In this document: in pieces, positions 26,204 to 34,760 of the stretch
How the letters are laid out: each line of letters begins with the position of its first letter
Position numbering within the stretch: the first letter of the stretch is position 1
Source of the DNA: Mycolicibacterium sp. MU0050
GTDB taxonomy: Bacteria; Actinomycetota; Actinomycetes; Mycobacteriales; Mycobacteriaceae
Reading direction: 5' to 3'
Assembly: GCF_963378085.1 (NCBI RefSeq)
Contig: NZ_OY726395.1
Coordinates: forward strand, 3,906,001 to 3,970,000
Length of the DNA stretch: 64,000 bases
Program-made: the position numbers and the translations under genes
Notes under the pieces: generated by a model
The model's database searches: none
What the model saw: only the letters and a program-made list of their open reading frames with translations
What the model was told of the DNA's origin: nothing

Positions 26204-27028
26204 ATGACAGGAAAAGTGTGGTTCATCACCGGCACCTCCCGCGGCTTCGGCCGGCACTGGGCGGTCGCGGCCCTCGAGCGGGGTGACAAGGTCGCCGCCA
26301 CGGCACGCGACACCGCCACCCTGGACGACCTGGTCGACCGATTCGGCGACGCGGTGCTGCCGATCGCGCTCGATGTCACCGACCGGGCCGCCGATTTCGC
26401 CGCGGTGCAGCGCGCCCACGAGAACTTCGGCCGCCTGGACGTCGTCGTGAACAACGCCGGCTACGGGCAGTTCGGCCTCATCGAGGAACTGTCGGAGGCC
26501 GAGGCGCGCGACCAGATCGAGACCAACGTCTTCGGTGCGCTGTGGGTCACCCAGGCGGCCCTGCCCTACCTGCGCGCCCAGCGCAGCGGCCACATCGTCC
26601 AGGTTTCCTCGATCGGCGGGATCACCGCCTTCCAGAACGTCGGGATCTATCACGCGTCCAAGTGGGCGCTGGAGGGTTTCTCCCAGTCGCTGGCCCAGGA
26701 GGTGGCGTCCTTCGGCATCCACGTCACGCTGGTCGAACCGGGCGGCTTCGACACCGACTGGGCGGGCTCGTCGGCCCGGCACGCGACGCCGCTGCCCGAC
26801 TACGCCGAGGTGCACGCCGAGGCCCAGCGGATCCGCGCCCAGCGCGTCGCGGCCCCCGGCGATCCGGCCGCCTCGAGCCGGGCCATCCTGCAGATCGTCG
26901 ACGCGCCCGAACCGCCGTTGCGGGTGTTCTTCGGCACGCTGCCGCTCGAGTTGGCCAAGGCCGACTACGCCCAGCGGATCAGCACCTGGGAGGCCTGGCA
27001 GCACGTGGCGGAGTTGGCGCAGGGCTGA
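26204..27028 (+). CDS. Short-chain dehydrogenase/reductase
   Basis: 274 residues, classical SDR of unknown substrate. The cofactor loop is TGTSRGFG (residues 10-17), the core motif VVNNAGYG occurs at about 88, the catalytic Ser lies in VSSIGGI and Tyr-Lys in YHASK. The arginines after the loop favour NADP. Segment EPGGFDTDWAG is typical of the SDR subgroup often annotated as oxidoreductase. ATG 26204 has AGAGG shortly before it; the long upstream extension of the frame is antisense to menG. The stop is directly followed by repeat copy 3. Confidence 0.85.
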   Translation: MTGKVWFITGTSRGFGRHWAVAALERGDKVAATARDTATLDDLVDRFGDAVLPIALDVTDRAADFAAVQRAHENFGRLDVVVNNAGYGQFGLIEELSEAEARDQIETNVFGALWVTQAALPYLRAQRSGHIVQVSSIGGITAFQNVGIYHASKWALEGFSQSLAQEVASFGIHVTLVEPGGFDTDWAGSSARHATPLPDYAEVHAEAQRIRAQRVAAPGDPAASSRAILQIVDAPEPPLRVFFGTLPLELAKADYAQRISTWEAWQHVAELAQG

Positions 27029-27112
27029 CGCGAGCGTGCGCAAAACCCGGAATTCACCCGGCGTGTTGCTCGGGGACGCCCCTGCACGCGGGGGACCCCA
27101 GCCCGCTCGCGG
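27029..27112 (+). repeat. Dispersed repeat, copy 3, with an internal insertion
   Basis: Starts one base after the SDR stop. It reads CGCGAGCGTGCGCAAAAC, then CCCGGCGTGTTGCTCGGGGACGC to 27079, then about 24 bases absent from copies 1 and 2, and closes with CCGCTCGCG at 27104-27112. On the minus strand its first part encodes the last residues and the stop of the mannosyltransferase gene (27054). The two terminal inverted repeats are best preserved here. Confidence 0.6.
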
Positions 27113-28232
27113 GGAGGGGGCGGGGCGGGGAGGCGACGGCCGCGTAGTGGTCGAGGAGTTCCTCGCAGATCACCGGCCAGGTGCGGCCCAGCACGCTGCG
27201 GCGCGCCGCGACCGCGTACCGGTCGCGTTCGGCGATCAGGTGGTCGACCGCCACGCCCAGCCGTTGCTCGAAGCCGTCGACCGGTAGCAACAGGCCGGTC
27301 TGCATGGGTGTCACCAGATCCCGCGGCCCGCCGGCGTCCGGCGCGACCACCGGCAGCCCGGAGGCCATCGCCTCCTGCACGGCCTGGCAGAAGGTCTCGT
27401 GCTCGCCGGGGTGCACGAAGACGTCCATGCTCGCATACGCCGCGGCCAGCTCCGCGCCGTAGAGCGCACCAGTGAAAACCGCTGTGGGCAGCACCGTTTC
27501 GAGTTTGCGCCGATCCACCCCGTCGCCGACCACCACCACCTGCAGGTCGTCGCGGGCGGACAGGGCGGCCAGGCGCTCCACGTGCTTCTCCGGCGCCAGC
27601 CGGCCGACGAACCCGACCACCGGCCGGCCGTCCGGCGACCAGCTCCGCCGCAGGGTCTCGCTGCGCGCCGACGGCGCGAATCCGGTGACGTCCACTCCCC
27701 TGGCCCACCGGTGTACACGTGGAATCCCATGTTCGGCAAGGTTTTCCAGCGCCGACGTGGATGGGGCCAGCGTTCGGTCGGCCTTGCTGTGCAGCCGGCG
27801 GGTCCAGGCCCACGCGGCCCGGGACGCCATCGCCATCCCGTAACTCTCGGCGAAGCCGGCGATGTCGGTCTGGAACACCGCGACGGTCGGCACCCCCAGG
27901 CGCCGCGCCGCCAGCACCCCGCCCCAGCCCAGCAGGGCCGGCGACGCCAGGTGCACGACGTCGGGGTCGAACCCGCGCAGTACCCCCACCATCCGCGGCC
28001 ACGGAATGCCCAGCGGCAGCGACGTCACCTTGGGGAACATCCGCGACGGCACCCGATGCACCCGGATGCCGTCGTGCACGCGGTCGGCCCTGGGCTGCTT
28101 CGGCGGGGTGTCCGGGGCGACGACCAGCGCCTCGTGGCCGCCCCGACGCAGGTGTTCGAGCACCCGGAGCACCGAGTTGGTGACACCGTTGACGTTCGGG
28201 AGAAAACTCTCTGCGACAATCGCAACGCGCAC
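27054..28232 (-). CDS. mgtA: GDP-mannose-dependent alpha-mannosyltransferase MgtA-like (GT4)
   Basis: 392 residues. Two-domain GT-B enzyme of family GT4. N-terminal domain: [27 protein letters not shown]-terminal domain: [15 protein letters not shown] and the EX7E nucleotide-sugar motif in [26 protein letters not shown]. tuberculosis MgtA (Rv0557) transfers mannose to a glucuronyl diacylglycerol acceptor, and position next to menG and DUF3592 fits. GTG 28232 is chosen because it opens directly on VRVAIVAE as in the family; the 33-codon upstream extension is poor in homology. Its last 10 or so residues ([12 protein letters not shown]) come from the repeat. Confidence 0.87.
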   Translation of the reverse strand: MRVAIVAESFLPNVNGVTNSVLRVLEHLRRGGHEALVVAPDTPPKQPRADRVHDGIRVHRVPSRMFPKVTSLPLGIPWPRMVGVLRGFDPDVVHLASPALLGWGGVLAARRLGVPTVAVFQTDIAGFAESYGMAMASRAAWAWTRRLHSKADRTLAPSTSALENLAEHGIPRVHRWARGVDVTGFAPSARSETLRRSWSPDGRPVVGFVGRLAPEKHVERLAALSARDDLQVVVVGDGVDRRKLETVLPTAVFTGALYGAELAAAYASMDVFVHPGEHETFCQAVQEAMASGLPVVAPDAGGPRDLVTPMQTGLLLPVDGFEQRLGVAVDHLIAERDRYAVAARRSVLGRTWPVICEELLDHYAAVASPPRPLPASGLGSPACRGVPEQHAG

Positions 28233-28330
28233 GAGGCCCAGCCTGGCAGCGCCGGGTGGCCACCGGGTTGCCGACAGGCAGACGGCACACGAAGCCCGTC
28301 GGGCGTGTTCTGGACCGAAAGGGGACCCCA

Positions 28331-29002
28331 TTGCGAGGTTGGCGGGTGGTCCTGGCGGTGCTGGCGGCGGCGCTGCTGCTCTCCGGGTGCACGGTCGAGA
28401 TCGCCGGGGTGGCCCGGCCCGACCCGCGCGGGCCCGGGGTGGCGCTGAGCGCCGACGGCGCCGGCATCGTGGCGGGCTTTCCCGACGCCCCGGTGCAGCT
28501 CGAACTGTTCACCGAACCGCAGTGCCAACCATGCGCCTTCCTGCAGTACGACTTCGGCGATCAGTTCCGGGAGCATCTGGACTCCGGGCGGCTGGCGCTG
28601 ACCTACCGCCCCATGGCGTTCCTCGACCCGACATTGGGCACCGGCTATTCGGCCACGGTCACCAACGCGTTGTTCACCGCCGTCGACCCGGCGACCTCGG
28701 CCGGCGGCTTCCAGTTCTTCGTCCAGCAGCTGTGGGTGCACCAGGACCTCGCCGAGACCGCCTACAGCGACGCCGACTTCGCGGACATCGCCGCCGGCAG
28801 CGGATTGGCGCCCGGGCTGGTCGAGAGCATCGGGCGGGGTCGCGTCGCGGTCGACACCGCCGACGTCGCCACCACCAACGCTGCACTGCTGGAACAGATC
28901 CTCGGGCGGGTCGCCACCCCGGTGGTCTACGACATCGAGGCGCGCAGCATCGTCGACACCACCGATCCGGACTGGCTCACGAACCTGATGCGGACGGTCT
29001 GA
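28331..29002 (+). CDS. Thioredoxin-fold lipoprotein with CxxC (DsbA-like)
   Basis: 223 residues from TTG 28331. The signal peptide ends in a lipobox LSGC with Cys20, so it is a lipoprotein outside the membrane. EPQCQPCAF is a CxxC redox motif in a thioredoxin fold, followed by DsbA-type helical insertion ([31 protein letters not shown]) and the cis-proline-like ATPVVYDI. Probably oxidises or shuffles secreted-protein disulfides. GAAAGGGG (28317-28324) precedes TTG by 6 bases, which decides the start. The stop overlaps the convergent DUF3592 gene by 26 bases. Confidence 0.82.
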   Translation: MRGWRVVLAVLAAALLLSGCTVEIAGVARPDPRGPGVALSADGAGIVAGFPDAPVQLELFTEPQCQPCAFLQYDFGDQFREHLDSGRLALTYRPMAFLDPTLGTGYSATVTNALFTAVDPATSAGGFQFFVQQLWVHQDLAETAYSDADFADIAAGSGLAPGLVESIGRGRVAVDTADVATTNAALLEQILGRVATPVVYDIEARSIVDTTDPDWLTNLMRTV

Positions 29003-29495
29003 CGGCTCCGTTGACCCGGCGCTCCAGCGCCGCGAGGCCGGCCAGCGCGGCCAAGCCGATCAGCCAACCGACGACCGCGATGGAGCCGGCCGGGATGATG
29101 GCCAGGGTCGCGTTGCGGTCCTGCACCCGCACCAGGTCGGGGTCGGTGGTGTCGTATTCGACGTAAATGCGCATGCCCGTGGCCAATTCGGACGGATACA
29201 GCACGCCGAGTTCAGGCCGGTAGGTGACCCGGTCCGGAGTCACGAATTCGATGGTGGACCGGCGCGGCCCGGCGCTGAGCACCTCGGCCTGCGCCACTCC
29301 CAGGTTGGCCTCGATCTGGCGGTCGTTGCGCCACGCACCGGCGACCAGCAGCACCGACTGCAAGGTCACGACGAACACCAGAACCCACACGCCGGTCTTG
29401 GCCCACCGCAACGCCTTCCGCAGCGCGGTGTCCGGCACCCCGGACGCCTTCCGCGGCAGGAGCCGGCGCCCGAAGGCGGTCAGTTCGCTTCTCAC
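28977..29495 (-). CDS. DUF3592 membrane protein (Rv0556-like)
   Basis: 172 residues. One transmembrane helix near residues 30-52 ([24 protein letters not shown]), an extracytoplasmic beta domain of DUF3592 type ([54 protein letters not shown]), and a second helix near 130-152. The GTG overlaps the menD stop as GTGA, so it is translationally coupled to menD. M. tuberculosis keeps the same menD, Rv0556, mgtA order. Function unknown. Confidence 0.85.
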   Translation of the reverse strand: MRSELTAFGRRLLPRKASGVPDTALRKALRWAKTGVWVLVFVVTLQSVLLVAGAWRNDRQIEANLGVAQAEVLSAGPRRSTIEFVTPDRVTYRPELGVLYPSELATGMRIYVEYDTTDPDLVRVQDRNATLAIIPAGSIAVVGWLIGLAALAGLAALERRVNGAVRPSASGS

Positions 29496-31150
29496 AGTGC
29501 GGCCTTGATGGACGCATGCAACTTTCGCAGCGACGATCGGTCGGCCTTCACCTCCACGACCCGCATCTGGTCGGCCGGTTCATCGAGGACGGCGCCCAGA
29601 TCGGCGGCCTCGACCCGGCGGTAATCGACGTGATAGGCGCGACACAGCGCGGCGATGTCGACGTCGTGCGGGGTGCCGAAGATCCGCGAGGACACATCGG
29701 AGAACCGCGGATCGCCCTGCTCGAGCAGTTCGAAGATGCCGCCGCCGTTGTCGTTGGAGACCACGATGGTCAGCCGGCTCGGCCTCGGCTCGGTGGGCCC
29801 GATGAGCAACCCGGAGCTGTCGTGCACGAACGTCAGGTCCCCGATCAGCGCCACCGTGCGGCCGCCTGTGGCGCGTTCGTGGGCCAGGGCGGCGCCGATG
29901 GCGGTGGAGACGGTCCCGTCGATGCCGGCGACACCGCGGTTGGACCGCACCGTGACGGCGCGCGCCGGACCGGCCCCGACCAGCCCCGCCAGGGCCACGT
30001 CGCGCACCGGGTTGGACGCGCCCAGGACCAACTGGTCGCCGTCGCGCAACGCGTCGGCGACCGCGGCGGCCACGTGCAGGCCGGTGGTCACCGGGTGTGC
30101 CTTGAGCTGACCGCGTACGGCATCGACGGCGTGCCCGTTGAGCTCGGCGCACCGGCGCAACCAGGCCGCGCTCGGCGCCCCGGTGGTCACCGCCCGGGTG
30201 CCGGTGGCCTGCGAATTGCCCGAGACGTCCGGCCAACGCGGGCCGGTGGTCAGCGCGAACACCGGCACCGACGGGTCGGCCAACAGGGTCGAGACCGGGC
30301 GGTGCAGCGTCGGCCGGCCCAGCATGACGACCTGCTGCGGACGCAGCAGCGGCAACGCCAGCGGGTGCAGGGGGTTGGCGGGCTGCGGCGCGGTGGGCTC
30401 GGCCACGGTCGGCAGACCGGCGAGGTTGGGATGGGTTCCGGCGCCGTGGCCGGCGATCACCACGGTGTCCAGGCTCAGATCGACCTCGAGCGGCTGATCG
30501 AAACTCACCGGCGGGGTGAACGTCCACGGCCTGCCGCCGGGACGCCCGTCGGGCAAGCCCGCTGCGCCGTCGGTCTCGTGGTCGGGCACCAGCGGTTCGC
30601 GCAGCGGGATGTCGAACTGCACCGGTCCGGCGTTCGCACTGCGAGAACCCTTGGCCGCCACCAGAACCCGGCAGGTCGCCGAGCGCCATTGGGCGTTGAG
30701 CACGTCCATGGGTGAGCTGGACAGCTGGTCGGGCGCCAGGCCCAGGCTGATGTTCTCCCGGACCTGGGTACCGAAATAGCCCAGCTGTTCCATGGTCTGG
30801 TTGGCGCCGGTGCCCAACAACTCGTAGGGCCGGTTGGCGCTCAGCACGATCAGCGGCACCCGCGCGTAGTTCGCCTCCACGACCGCCGGGCCCAGGTTGG
30901 CCACCGCGGTGCCGGAGGTCATCGCGACGCACACCGGGGCACCGGCGGCCACCGCCAGCCCGATCGCCAGGTAGCCCGCGGTGCGTTCGTCGATCCGGAC
31001 GTGCAGCCGCAGCCGGCCGGCGCGGTCGGCGGCCTCCAGCGCGAACGCCAGCGGGGCGTTGCGGGAGCCGGGGCAGAGCACGACATCGCGCACGCCGCCA
31101 CGAATCAGTTCGTCGACGACGATGCGCGCCTGAGCCGTCGAGGGGTTCAT
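29492..31150 (-). CDS. menD: MenD, SEPHCHC synthase
   Basis: 552 residues. ThDP-dependent enzyme that adds the decarboxylated 2-oxoglutarate unit to isochorismate, the first committed step of menaquinone synthesis. N-terminal pyrimidine-binding domain: [15 protein letters not shown] and [15 protein letters not shown] with the catalytic Glu; the C-terminal PP-domain has [14 protein letters not shown] and [15 protein letters not shown]. Size and motifs are normal. ATG 31150 follows bpoC by 23 bases in the same direction, and the stop overlaps the DUF3592 GTG. Confidence 0.96.
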   Translation of the reverse strand: MNPSTAQARIVVDELIRGGVRDVVLCPGSRNAPLAFALEAADRAGRLRLHVRIDERTAGYLAIGLAVAAGAPVCVAMTSGTAVANLGPAVVEANYARVPLIVLSANRPYELLGTGANQTMEQLGYFGTQVRENISLGLAPDQLSSSPMDVLNAQWRSATCRVLVAAKGSRSANAGPVQFDIPLREPLVPDHETDGAAGLPDGRPGGRPWTFTPPVSFDQPLEVDLSLDTVVIAGHGAGTHPNLAGLPTVAEPTAPQPANPLHPLALPLLRPQQVVMLGRPTLHRPVSTLLADPSVPVFALTTGPRWPDVSGNSQATGTRAVTTGAPSAAWLRRCAELNGHAVDAVRGQLKAHPVTTGLHVAAAVADALRDGDQLVLGASNPVRDVALAGLVGAGPARAVTVRSNRGVAGIDGTVSTAIGAALAHERATGGRTVALIGDLTFVHDSSGLLIGPTEPRPSRLTIVVSNDNGGGIFELLEQGDPRFSDVSSRIFGTPHDVDIAALCRAYHVDYRRVEAADLGAVLDEPADQMRVVEVKADRSSLRKLHASIKAAL

Positions 31151-31173
31151 CGTTGCGTCACTACCTCACTGTG

Positions 31174-31962
31174 TCACAGCGGGAGCCGGCCGAAGAACTC
31201 CAGGATCGCGCTGTTGACGACGTCGGGCCGCTCGATGAAGCCGAGGTGACCGGTGTCCGGAATCTCCAGGTAGCGGCCGTTCGGCAGCGCATCGGCGACC
31301 TCCTTGCCCAGGTGCGGCGGCAGCAGCACGTCGTCGGCGAAACCGATCACCAACACCTGAGTGGCGATCGAGCGGTAGACCGAGAGCCGGTTGGCGGCGG
31401 GGTTGATCTCCAGTTGCCGGCGCAGCCCCGGGGTCGGCTTGGCGGGCCACATGGTGAACATCTGGATCCAGTCGTCGGCGGCCCGGTCGTCGTTCAGGGT
31501 CTTCGGCGAAAAGTTCTCCAGCATACGGACTTTGGCGTCGTACTCCGGCGGCAGCTGCACACCGGAATCCATCATCGTGCGCTCGGCGCCGTTGAAGAAC
31601 TCCCGGGTGCGGTCGTGGCGCCCGCGGGTGGCCATCAGCACCGCCTGGCTCACCAGCTCGGGACGGGCCAGCATCAGCTCCTGGGCGATGAACGACCCCA
31701 TCGACACCCCGACGACCCGCACCGGCCCGCCGACCACCTTGTCGATCAGCTCCGCGGTGTCGGCCACCATGGACTCGGTGGTGAACCCGCTGGCGTTCTC
31801 GGTGGCACCGACACCGCGGTTGTCGAAGGTGATGGTCCGGAACCCGGCGCGGTTGAAGGCCGGCACCTGATGCAGATGCCAGGTACGGCCGGCGCCGCCC
31901 CGCCCGGCAATGAACAGCACCGGGTCCCCGGCGCCACGGTCGTCATAAGCCAGATTGGTCAC
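31174..31962 (-). CDS. bpoC: Alpha/beta hydrolase (BpoC-like; possible MenH)
   Basis: 262 residues with the complete alpha/beta-hydrolase triad: Ser87 in GVSMGS, an Asp in the VIGFADDVLLPP region, and His in DTGHLGFIE near the C-terminus. The M. tuberculosis neighbour of menD in this position is bpoC (Rv0554). Annotation as bromoperoxidase is historic. In Escherichia coli the hydrolase next to menD is MenH (SHCHC synthase), and no other MenH candidate occurs in the window, so MenH activity is an inference worth testing. GTG 31962 start, 23 bases before menD. Confidence 0.85.
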   Translation of the reverse strand: MTNLAYDDRGAGDPVLFIAGRGGAGRTWHLHQVPAFNRAGFRTITFDNRGVGATENASGFTTESMVADTAELIDKVVGGPVRVVGVSMGSFIAQELMLARPELVSQAVLMATRGRHDRTREFFNGAERTMMDSGVQLPPEYDAKVRMLENFSPKTLNDDRAADDWIQMFTMWPAKPTPGLRRQLEINPAANRLSVYRSIATQVLVIGFADDVLLPPHLGKEVADALPNGRYLEIPDTGHLGFIERPDVVNSAILEFFGRLPL

Positions 31963-32019
31963 CCGGCCACGTTAGCGGAGTGCGGTTTCGGCGTGATAGC
32001 GCACGCCCACCGTGTCAGA

Positions 32020-32754
32020 TCACGCCGAAATCCCGCGCTTGCGGCCCCGGCCACGGGCGGCCGCGACGGCCCGCTCCCAGGCCAGCAGCGCGCCGGCCTT
32101 CAGCAGCGCCGGCTTGACCAAGTCCTTGCCCAGCAGGGCGGTGGCGGCGGCCCTGGTGGCCGCCGAGGCCTTGGAGACGTGGCCGGAGTCGAACGGTGGC
32201 TGCGGGTCGTACTCGATGCCCAGCTGGACGGCCTTGGCCTTGGCCTCACCGGCGAGCTCACCCGCCAGCCACAGGCCCAGGTCGATCCCGGCCGAGACGC
32301 CCGCGGCGGTCACCGTGTCGCCCTCGTGGACGATGCGCTGGTCGGACACCGGGGTGACGCCGAACATCTTCAGCGCGGGCAGCGTCGACCAGTGCGAGGT
32401 GGCGCGCTTGCCGTCGAGCAGGCCGGCCGCGGCCAGCACCGTCGACCCCGAACACACCGACGTGGTCCAGGTGGCGGTCCGATGTGCCCGGCGCAGCCAG
32501 TCGAGCACCCGCTGGTCGCGGGCCACCTCGACGCAGCCCGGCCCGCCGGGCACCAGCACCACATCCGGGGCCGGGGTCTCGGCGAAGGTGTGGGTGGCGC
32601 CGACCATCAGCACCCCGGAATCGGCGGTCAGCGGGCCGGTTTCATGCCACAGGAAGCGGACCTCGGCGGCGGGGAGCCGGTGCAGCACCTCGTAGGGACC
32701 GATGAAGTCGAGCGCGGTGAAGTTCGGATACAGCACGATCGCGATCTGGGTCAT
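32020..32754 (-). CDS. DJ-1/PfpI family protein (isonitrile-hydratase-like)
   Basis: 244 residues. The DJ-1/PfpI glutamine-amidotransferase-like fold has PNFTALDFIGPYEVL, an acid residue, and the nucleophile elbow TSVCSGSTVLAAAGLLDGKRATSHW with the reactive Cys. This combination is that of InhA-type isonitrile hydratases. A C-terminal helical tail of about 60 residues ends in a basic cluster. The ribosome site AAGGAG lies 6 bases before ATG 32754. It is 13 bases downstream of the GlxA-type regulator, which shares its fold, and both sit between menC and bpoC. Substrate unknown. Confidence 0.8.
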   Translation of the reverse strand: MTQIAIVLYPNFTALDFIGPYEVLHRLPAAEVRFLWHETGPLTADSGVLMVGATHTFAETPAPDVVLVPGGPGCVEVARDQRVLDWLRRAHRTATWTTSVCSGSTVLAAAGLLDGKRATSHWSTLPALKMFGVTPVSDQRIVHEGDTVTAAGVSAGIDLGLWLAGELAGEAKAKAVQLGIEYDPQPPFDSGHVSKASAATRAAATALLGKDLVKPALLKAGALLAWERAVAAARGRGRKRGISA

Positions 32755-32767
32755 GGCTTACTCCTTG

Positions 32768-33736
32768 TCAGGCGAAACTCTTGCGGTACTGGTCCGGGGA
32801 TATCCCGACCCGGCGAATGAAGTTGCGGCGCATGGTTTCTGCAGTGCCGAAGCCGCAGCGCGCGGCGATCGCGACGACGGTGTCGTCGGTTTCCTCGAGC
32901 TGTCGCCGGGCCGCCTCGGTGCGCACCCGCTCGACGTAGGCCCCCGGCGATTCGCCGACCTCGGCGGTGAACACCCGCAGGAAGTGCCGGGGACTCATCG
33001 CGGCGCGGGCAGCCAGGTCCGGGATGCGGTGCCGCCCACCCGGTTCGGCCTCGATGACCTCCTGCACCTCGCGGATGGGTGCCCGCTTGGCGCGCGGCAT
33101 CCAGACCGGCGCGGCGAACTGAGTCTGGCCGCCCGGGCGGCGCAGGTAGAGCACCAGGTAGCGGGCCACGGTCTGGGCCACGTCGGTGCCTTGGTCGTCC
33201 TCGACGAGCGACAGCGCCAGGTCGATACCGGCGGTCACCCCGGCCGCCGTCCACACCCGTGGCGAACTGCGCACGAAGATCGGCTCGGGGTCCACGTCGA
33301 TGCCGGGGAACTCGTCGGCCAGCGCCTGCGCGAACGCCCAGTGCGTGGTGGCACGGCAGCCCTCGAGCAGCCCGGCGTGCGCGGCGAGCATCGCGCCCGT
33401 GCACACGCTGACGACCCGGCGAGCCTCACCCGACACGGCGCGTATCCACGCCATGGTCGCCGGGTCCCGGCGCGCGGCGACCACGCCCGCGCCGCCGGGC
33501 AACACCACGGTGTCGACGGACGCGCCGGCGGCGGGCAGCGGGTCGGTGGCGAGCTCGAGACCACTGTCGGCGCGCACCGGGCAGCCGCCGGCGGACACCA
33601 GCGTGACGTCATAACCGGCGTCGCCGCCGCCGAGCACCAGCGACGCCGTCGCGAACACCTCGAACGGGCCCACCACGTCCAGGGACTGCACCCCCGGAAA
33701 CCCGAGGAGCACCACCGATCGCCGCATGACAGTCAT
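32768..33736 (-). CDS. GlxA-type AraC transcriptional regulator (DJ-1 domain + HTH)
   Basis: 322 residues from ATG 33736 (MTVMRRSVVLL); ATG 33727 (MRRSVVLL) is also possible. The N-terminal DJ-1/PfpI domain (residues ~5-170) holds VVSVCTGAMLAAHAGLLEGCRATTHW; the C-terminal AraC HTH (last ~100 residues) holds MSPRHFLRVFTAEVGESPGAYVERVRTEAARRQLE and IAARCGFGTAETMRRNFIRRVGISPDQYRKSF. Proteins of this class regulate nearby DJ-1 or metabolic genes. The DJ-1 gene directly downstream is the obvious target. Confidence 0.88.
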   Translation of the reverse strand: MTVMRRSVVLLGFPGVQSLDVVGPFEVFATASLVLGGGDAGYDVTLVSAGGCPVRADSGLELATDPLPAAGASVDTVVLPGGAGVVAARRDPATMAWIRAVSGEARRVVSVCTGAMLAAHAGLLEGCRATTHWAFAQALADEFPGIDVDPEPIFVRSSPRVWTAAGVTAGIDLALSLVEDDQGTDVAQTVARYLVLYLRRPGGQTQFAAPVWMPRAKRAPIREVQEVIEAEPGGRHRIPDLAARAAMSPRHFLRVFTAEVGESPGAYVERVRTEAARRQLEETDDTVVAIAARCGFGTAETMRRNFIRRVGISPDQYRKSFA

Positions 33737-33781
33737 CGTGACGCCGCGCCGAGATGGCGTCAACGCCATACACCCCACAAA

Positions 33782-34750
33782 TCAGGACATGAGCGGGTGG
33801 CACTCGGCGATGCGCCGCAACCACCAGTCGCGCCGGTCCCCCGCCGCGCGCAGGGCGCTCAGTCGGGCCGGGTCCGGTGTCACCGGGCCCACCGGCAGCT
33901 CGCCGTCGACCGGCGCGGGCACCTCGGCCACGTCCTCGACGAACAGTCCGCCGGTGCCCAGGCCGCACGCGTGCCGCAGCGACGGCAGCGCGGCGGCGGC
34001 TGAGAGGCCCACGGCGATGCCCACCGCGGAGTCCAGCGCGCTGGAGAGCACCACCGGCACATCGATCTGCTCGGCGATCCGCAACAGCGCCGAAATCCCG
34101 CCCAGCGGAGCCACTTTGAGCACCGCAATGTCGGCCGCCCCGGCCCGCACGACGTGCAACGGGTCGTCGGCCTTGCGGATGCTCTCGTCGGCCGCGATGG
34201 GCGTGCTCACCCGCCGGCGCACCTCGGCCAGCTCCGGGACCGTGCGGCACGGTTGTTCGACGTACTCCAGCGGGCCGTCGGCCGTCAGCGCCCCGATGGC
34301 CGCCACCGCCTCGTCGACGTCCCAGCCGGCGTTGGCGTCCACCCGCACCGTCGGCAGGTGCGCACGCACCGCGTTGACCCGGGCCAGGTCGTCGGCCAAC
34401 GTCTGGCCGGCCTCGGCGACCTTGACCTTGGCCGTGCGCGCGCCGGGGAATCTGGCCAGCACGGCGGGCACCTCGGCGGCGGTCACCGCGGGCACGGTGG
34501 CGTTGATGGCGATGCGGTCCCGCCGCGGCGGCGGCGGGCTGCGGTAGGCCGACTCGAGGCCCGCGGCCAACCAGGACGCGGCCTCGGCGGGCCCGTATTC
34601 GGGGAACGCCCCGAACTCGCCCCAGCCGGCCGGGCCTTCGATCAGCGCCACCTCGCGTTCGAGGATGCCGCGGAAACGCACCCGCATCGGCAGCGCGACG
34701 ACGTGGACCCTTTCCAGCAGGTCGGCGAGTGCATCGTTGCGTGGCTCCAC
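33782..34750 (-). CDS. menC: o-Succinylbenzoate synthase
   Basis: 322 residues. Enolase-superfamily enzyme that dehydrates SHCHC to o-succinylbenzoate in menaquinone synthesis. Features: TAKVKVAEAG with the catalytic lysine, the metal ligands in RVDANAGWD, EYVEQPC and AADESI, and VLKVAPLGGI with the second lysine. GTG 34750 is chosen because the larger upstream frame is antisense to the dehydrogenase gene and has no homology. A short gap separates it from the dehydrogenase stop at 34761. The other end of the men operon (menD) follows after the DJ-1 pair and bpoC. Confidence 0.93.
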   Translation of the reverse strand: MEPRNDALADLLERVHVVALPMRVRFRGILEREVALIEGPAGWGEFGAFPEYGPAEAASWLAAGLESAYRSPPPPRRDRIAINATVPAVTAAEVPAVLARFPGARTAKVKVAEAGQTLADDLARVNAVRAHLPTVRVDANAGWDVDEAVAAIGALTADGPLEYVEQPCRTVPELAEVRRRVSTPIAADESIRKADDPLHVVRAGAADIAVLKVAPLGGISALLRIAEQIDVPVVLSSALDSAVGIAVGLSAAAALPSLRHACGLGTGGLFVEDVAEVPAPVDGELPVGPVTPDPARLSALRAAGDRRDWWLRRIAECHPLMS

Positions 34751-34760
34751 GCCGATGACG

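Noticed and set aside
26965..28512. A 515-residue ORF antisense and frame-shifted relative to mgtA
   Set aside because: The mgtA frame has the GT4 motifs; this one is compositional noise.
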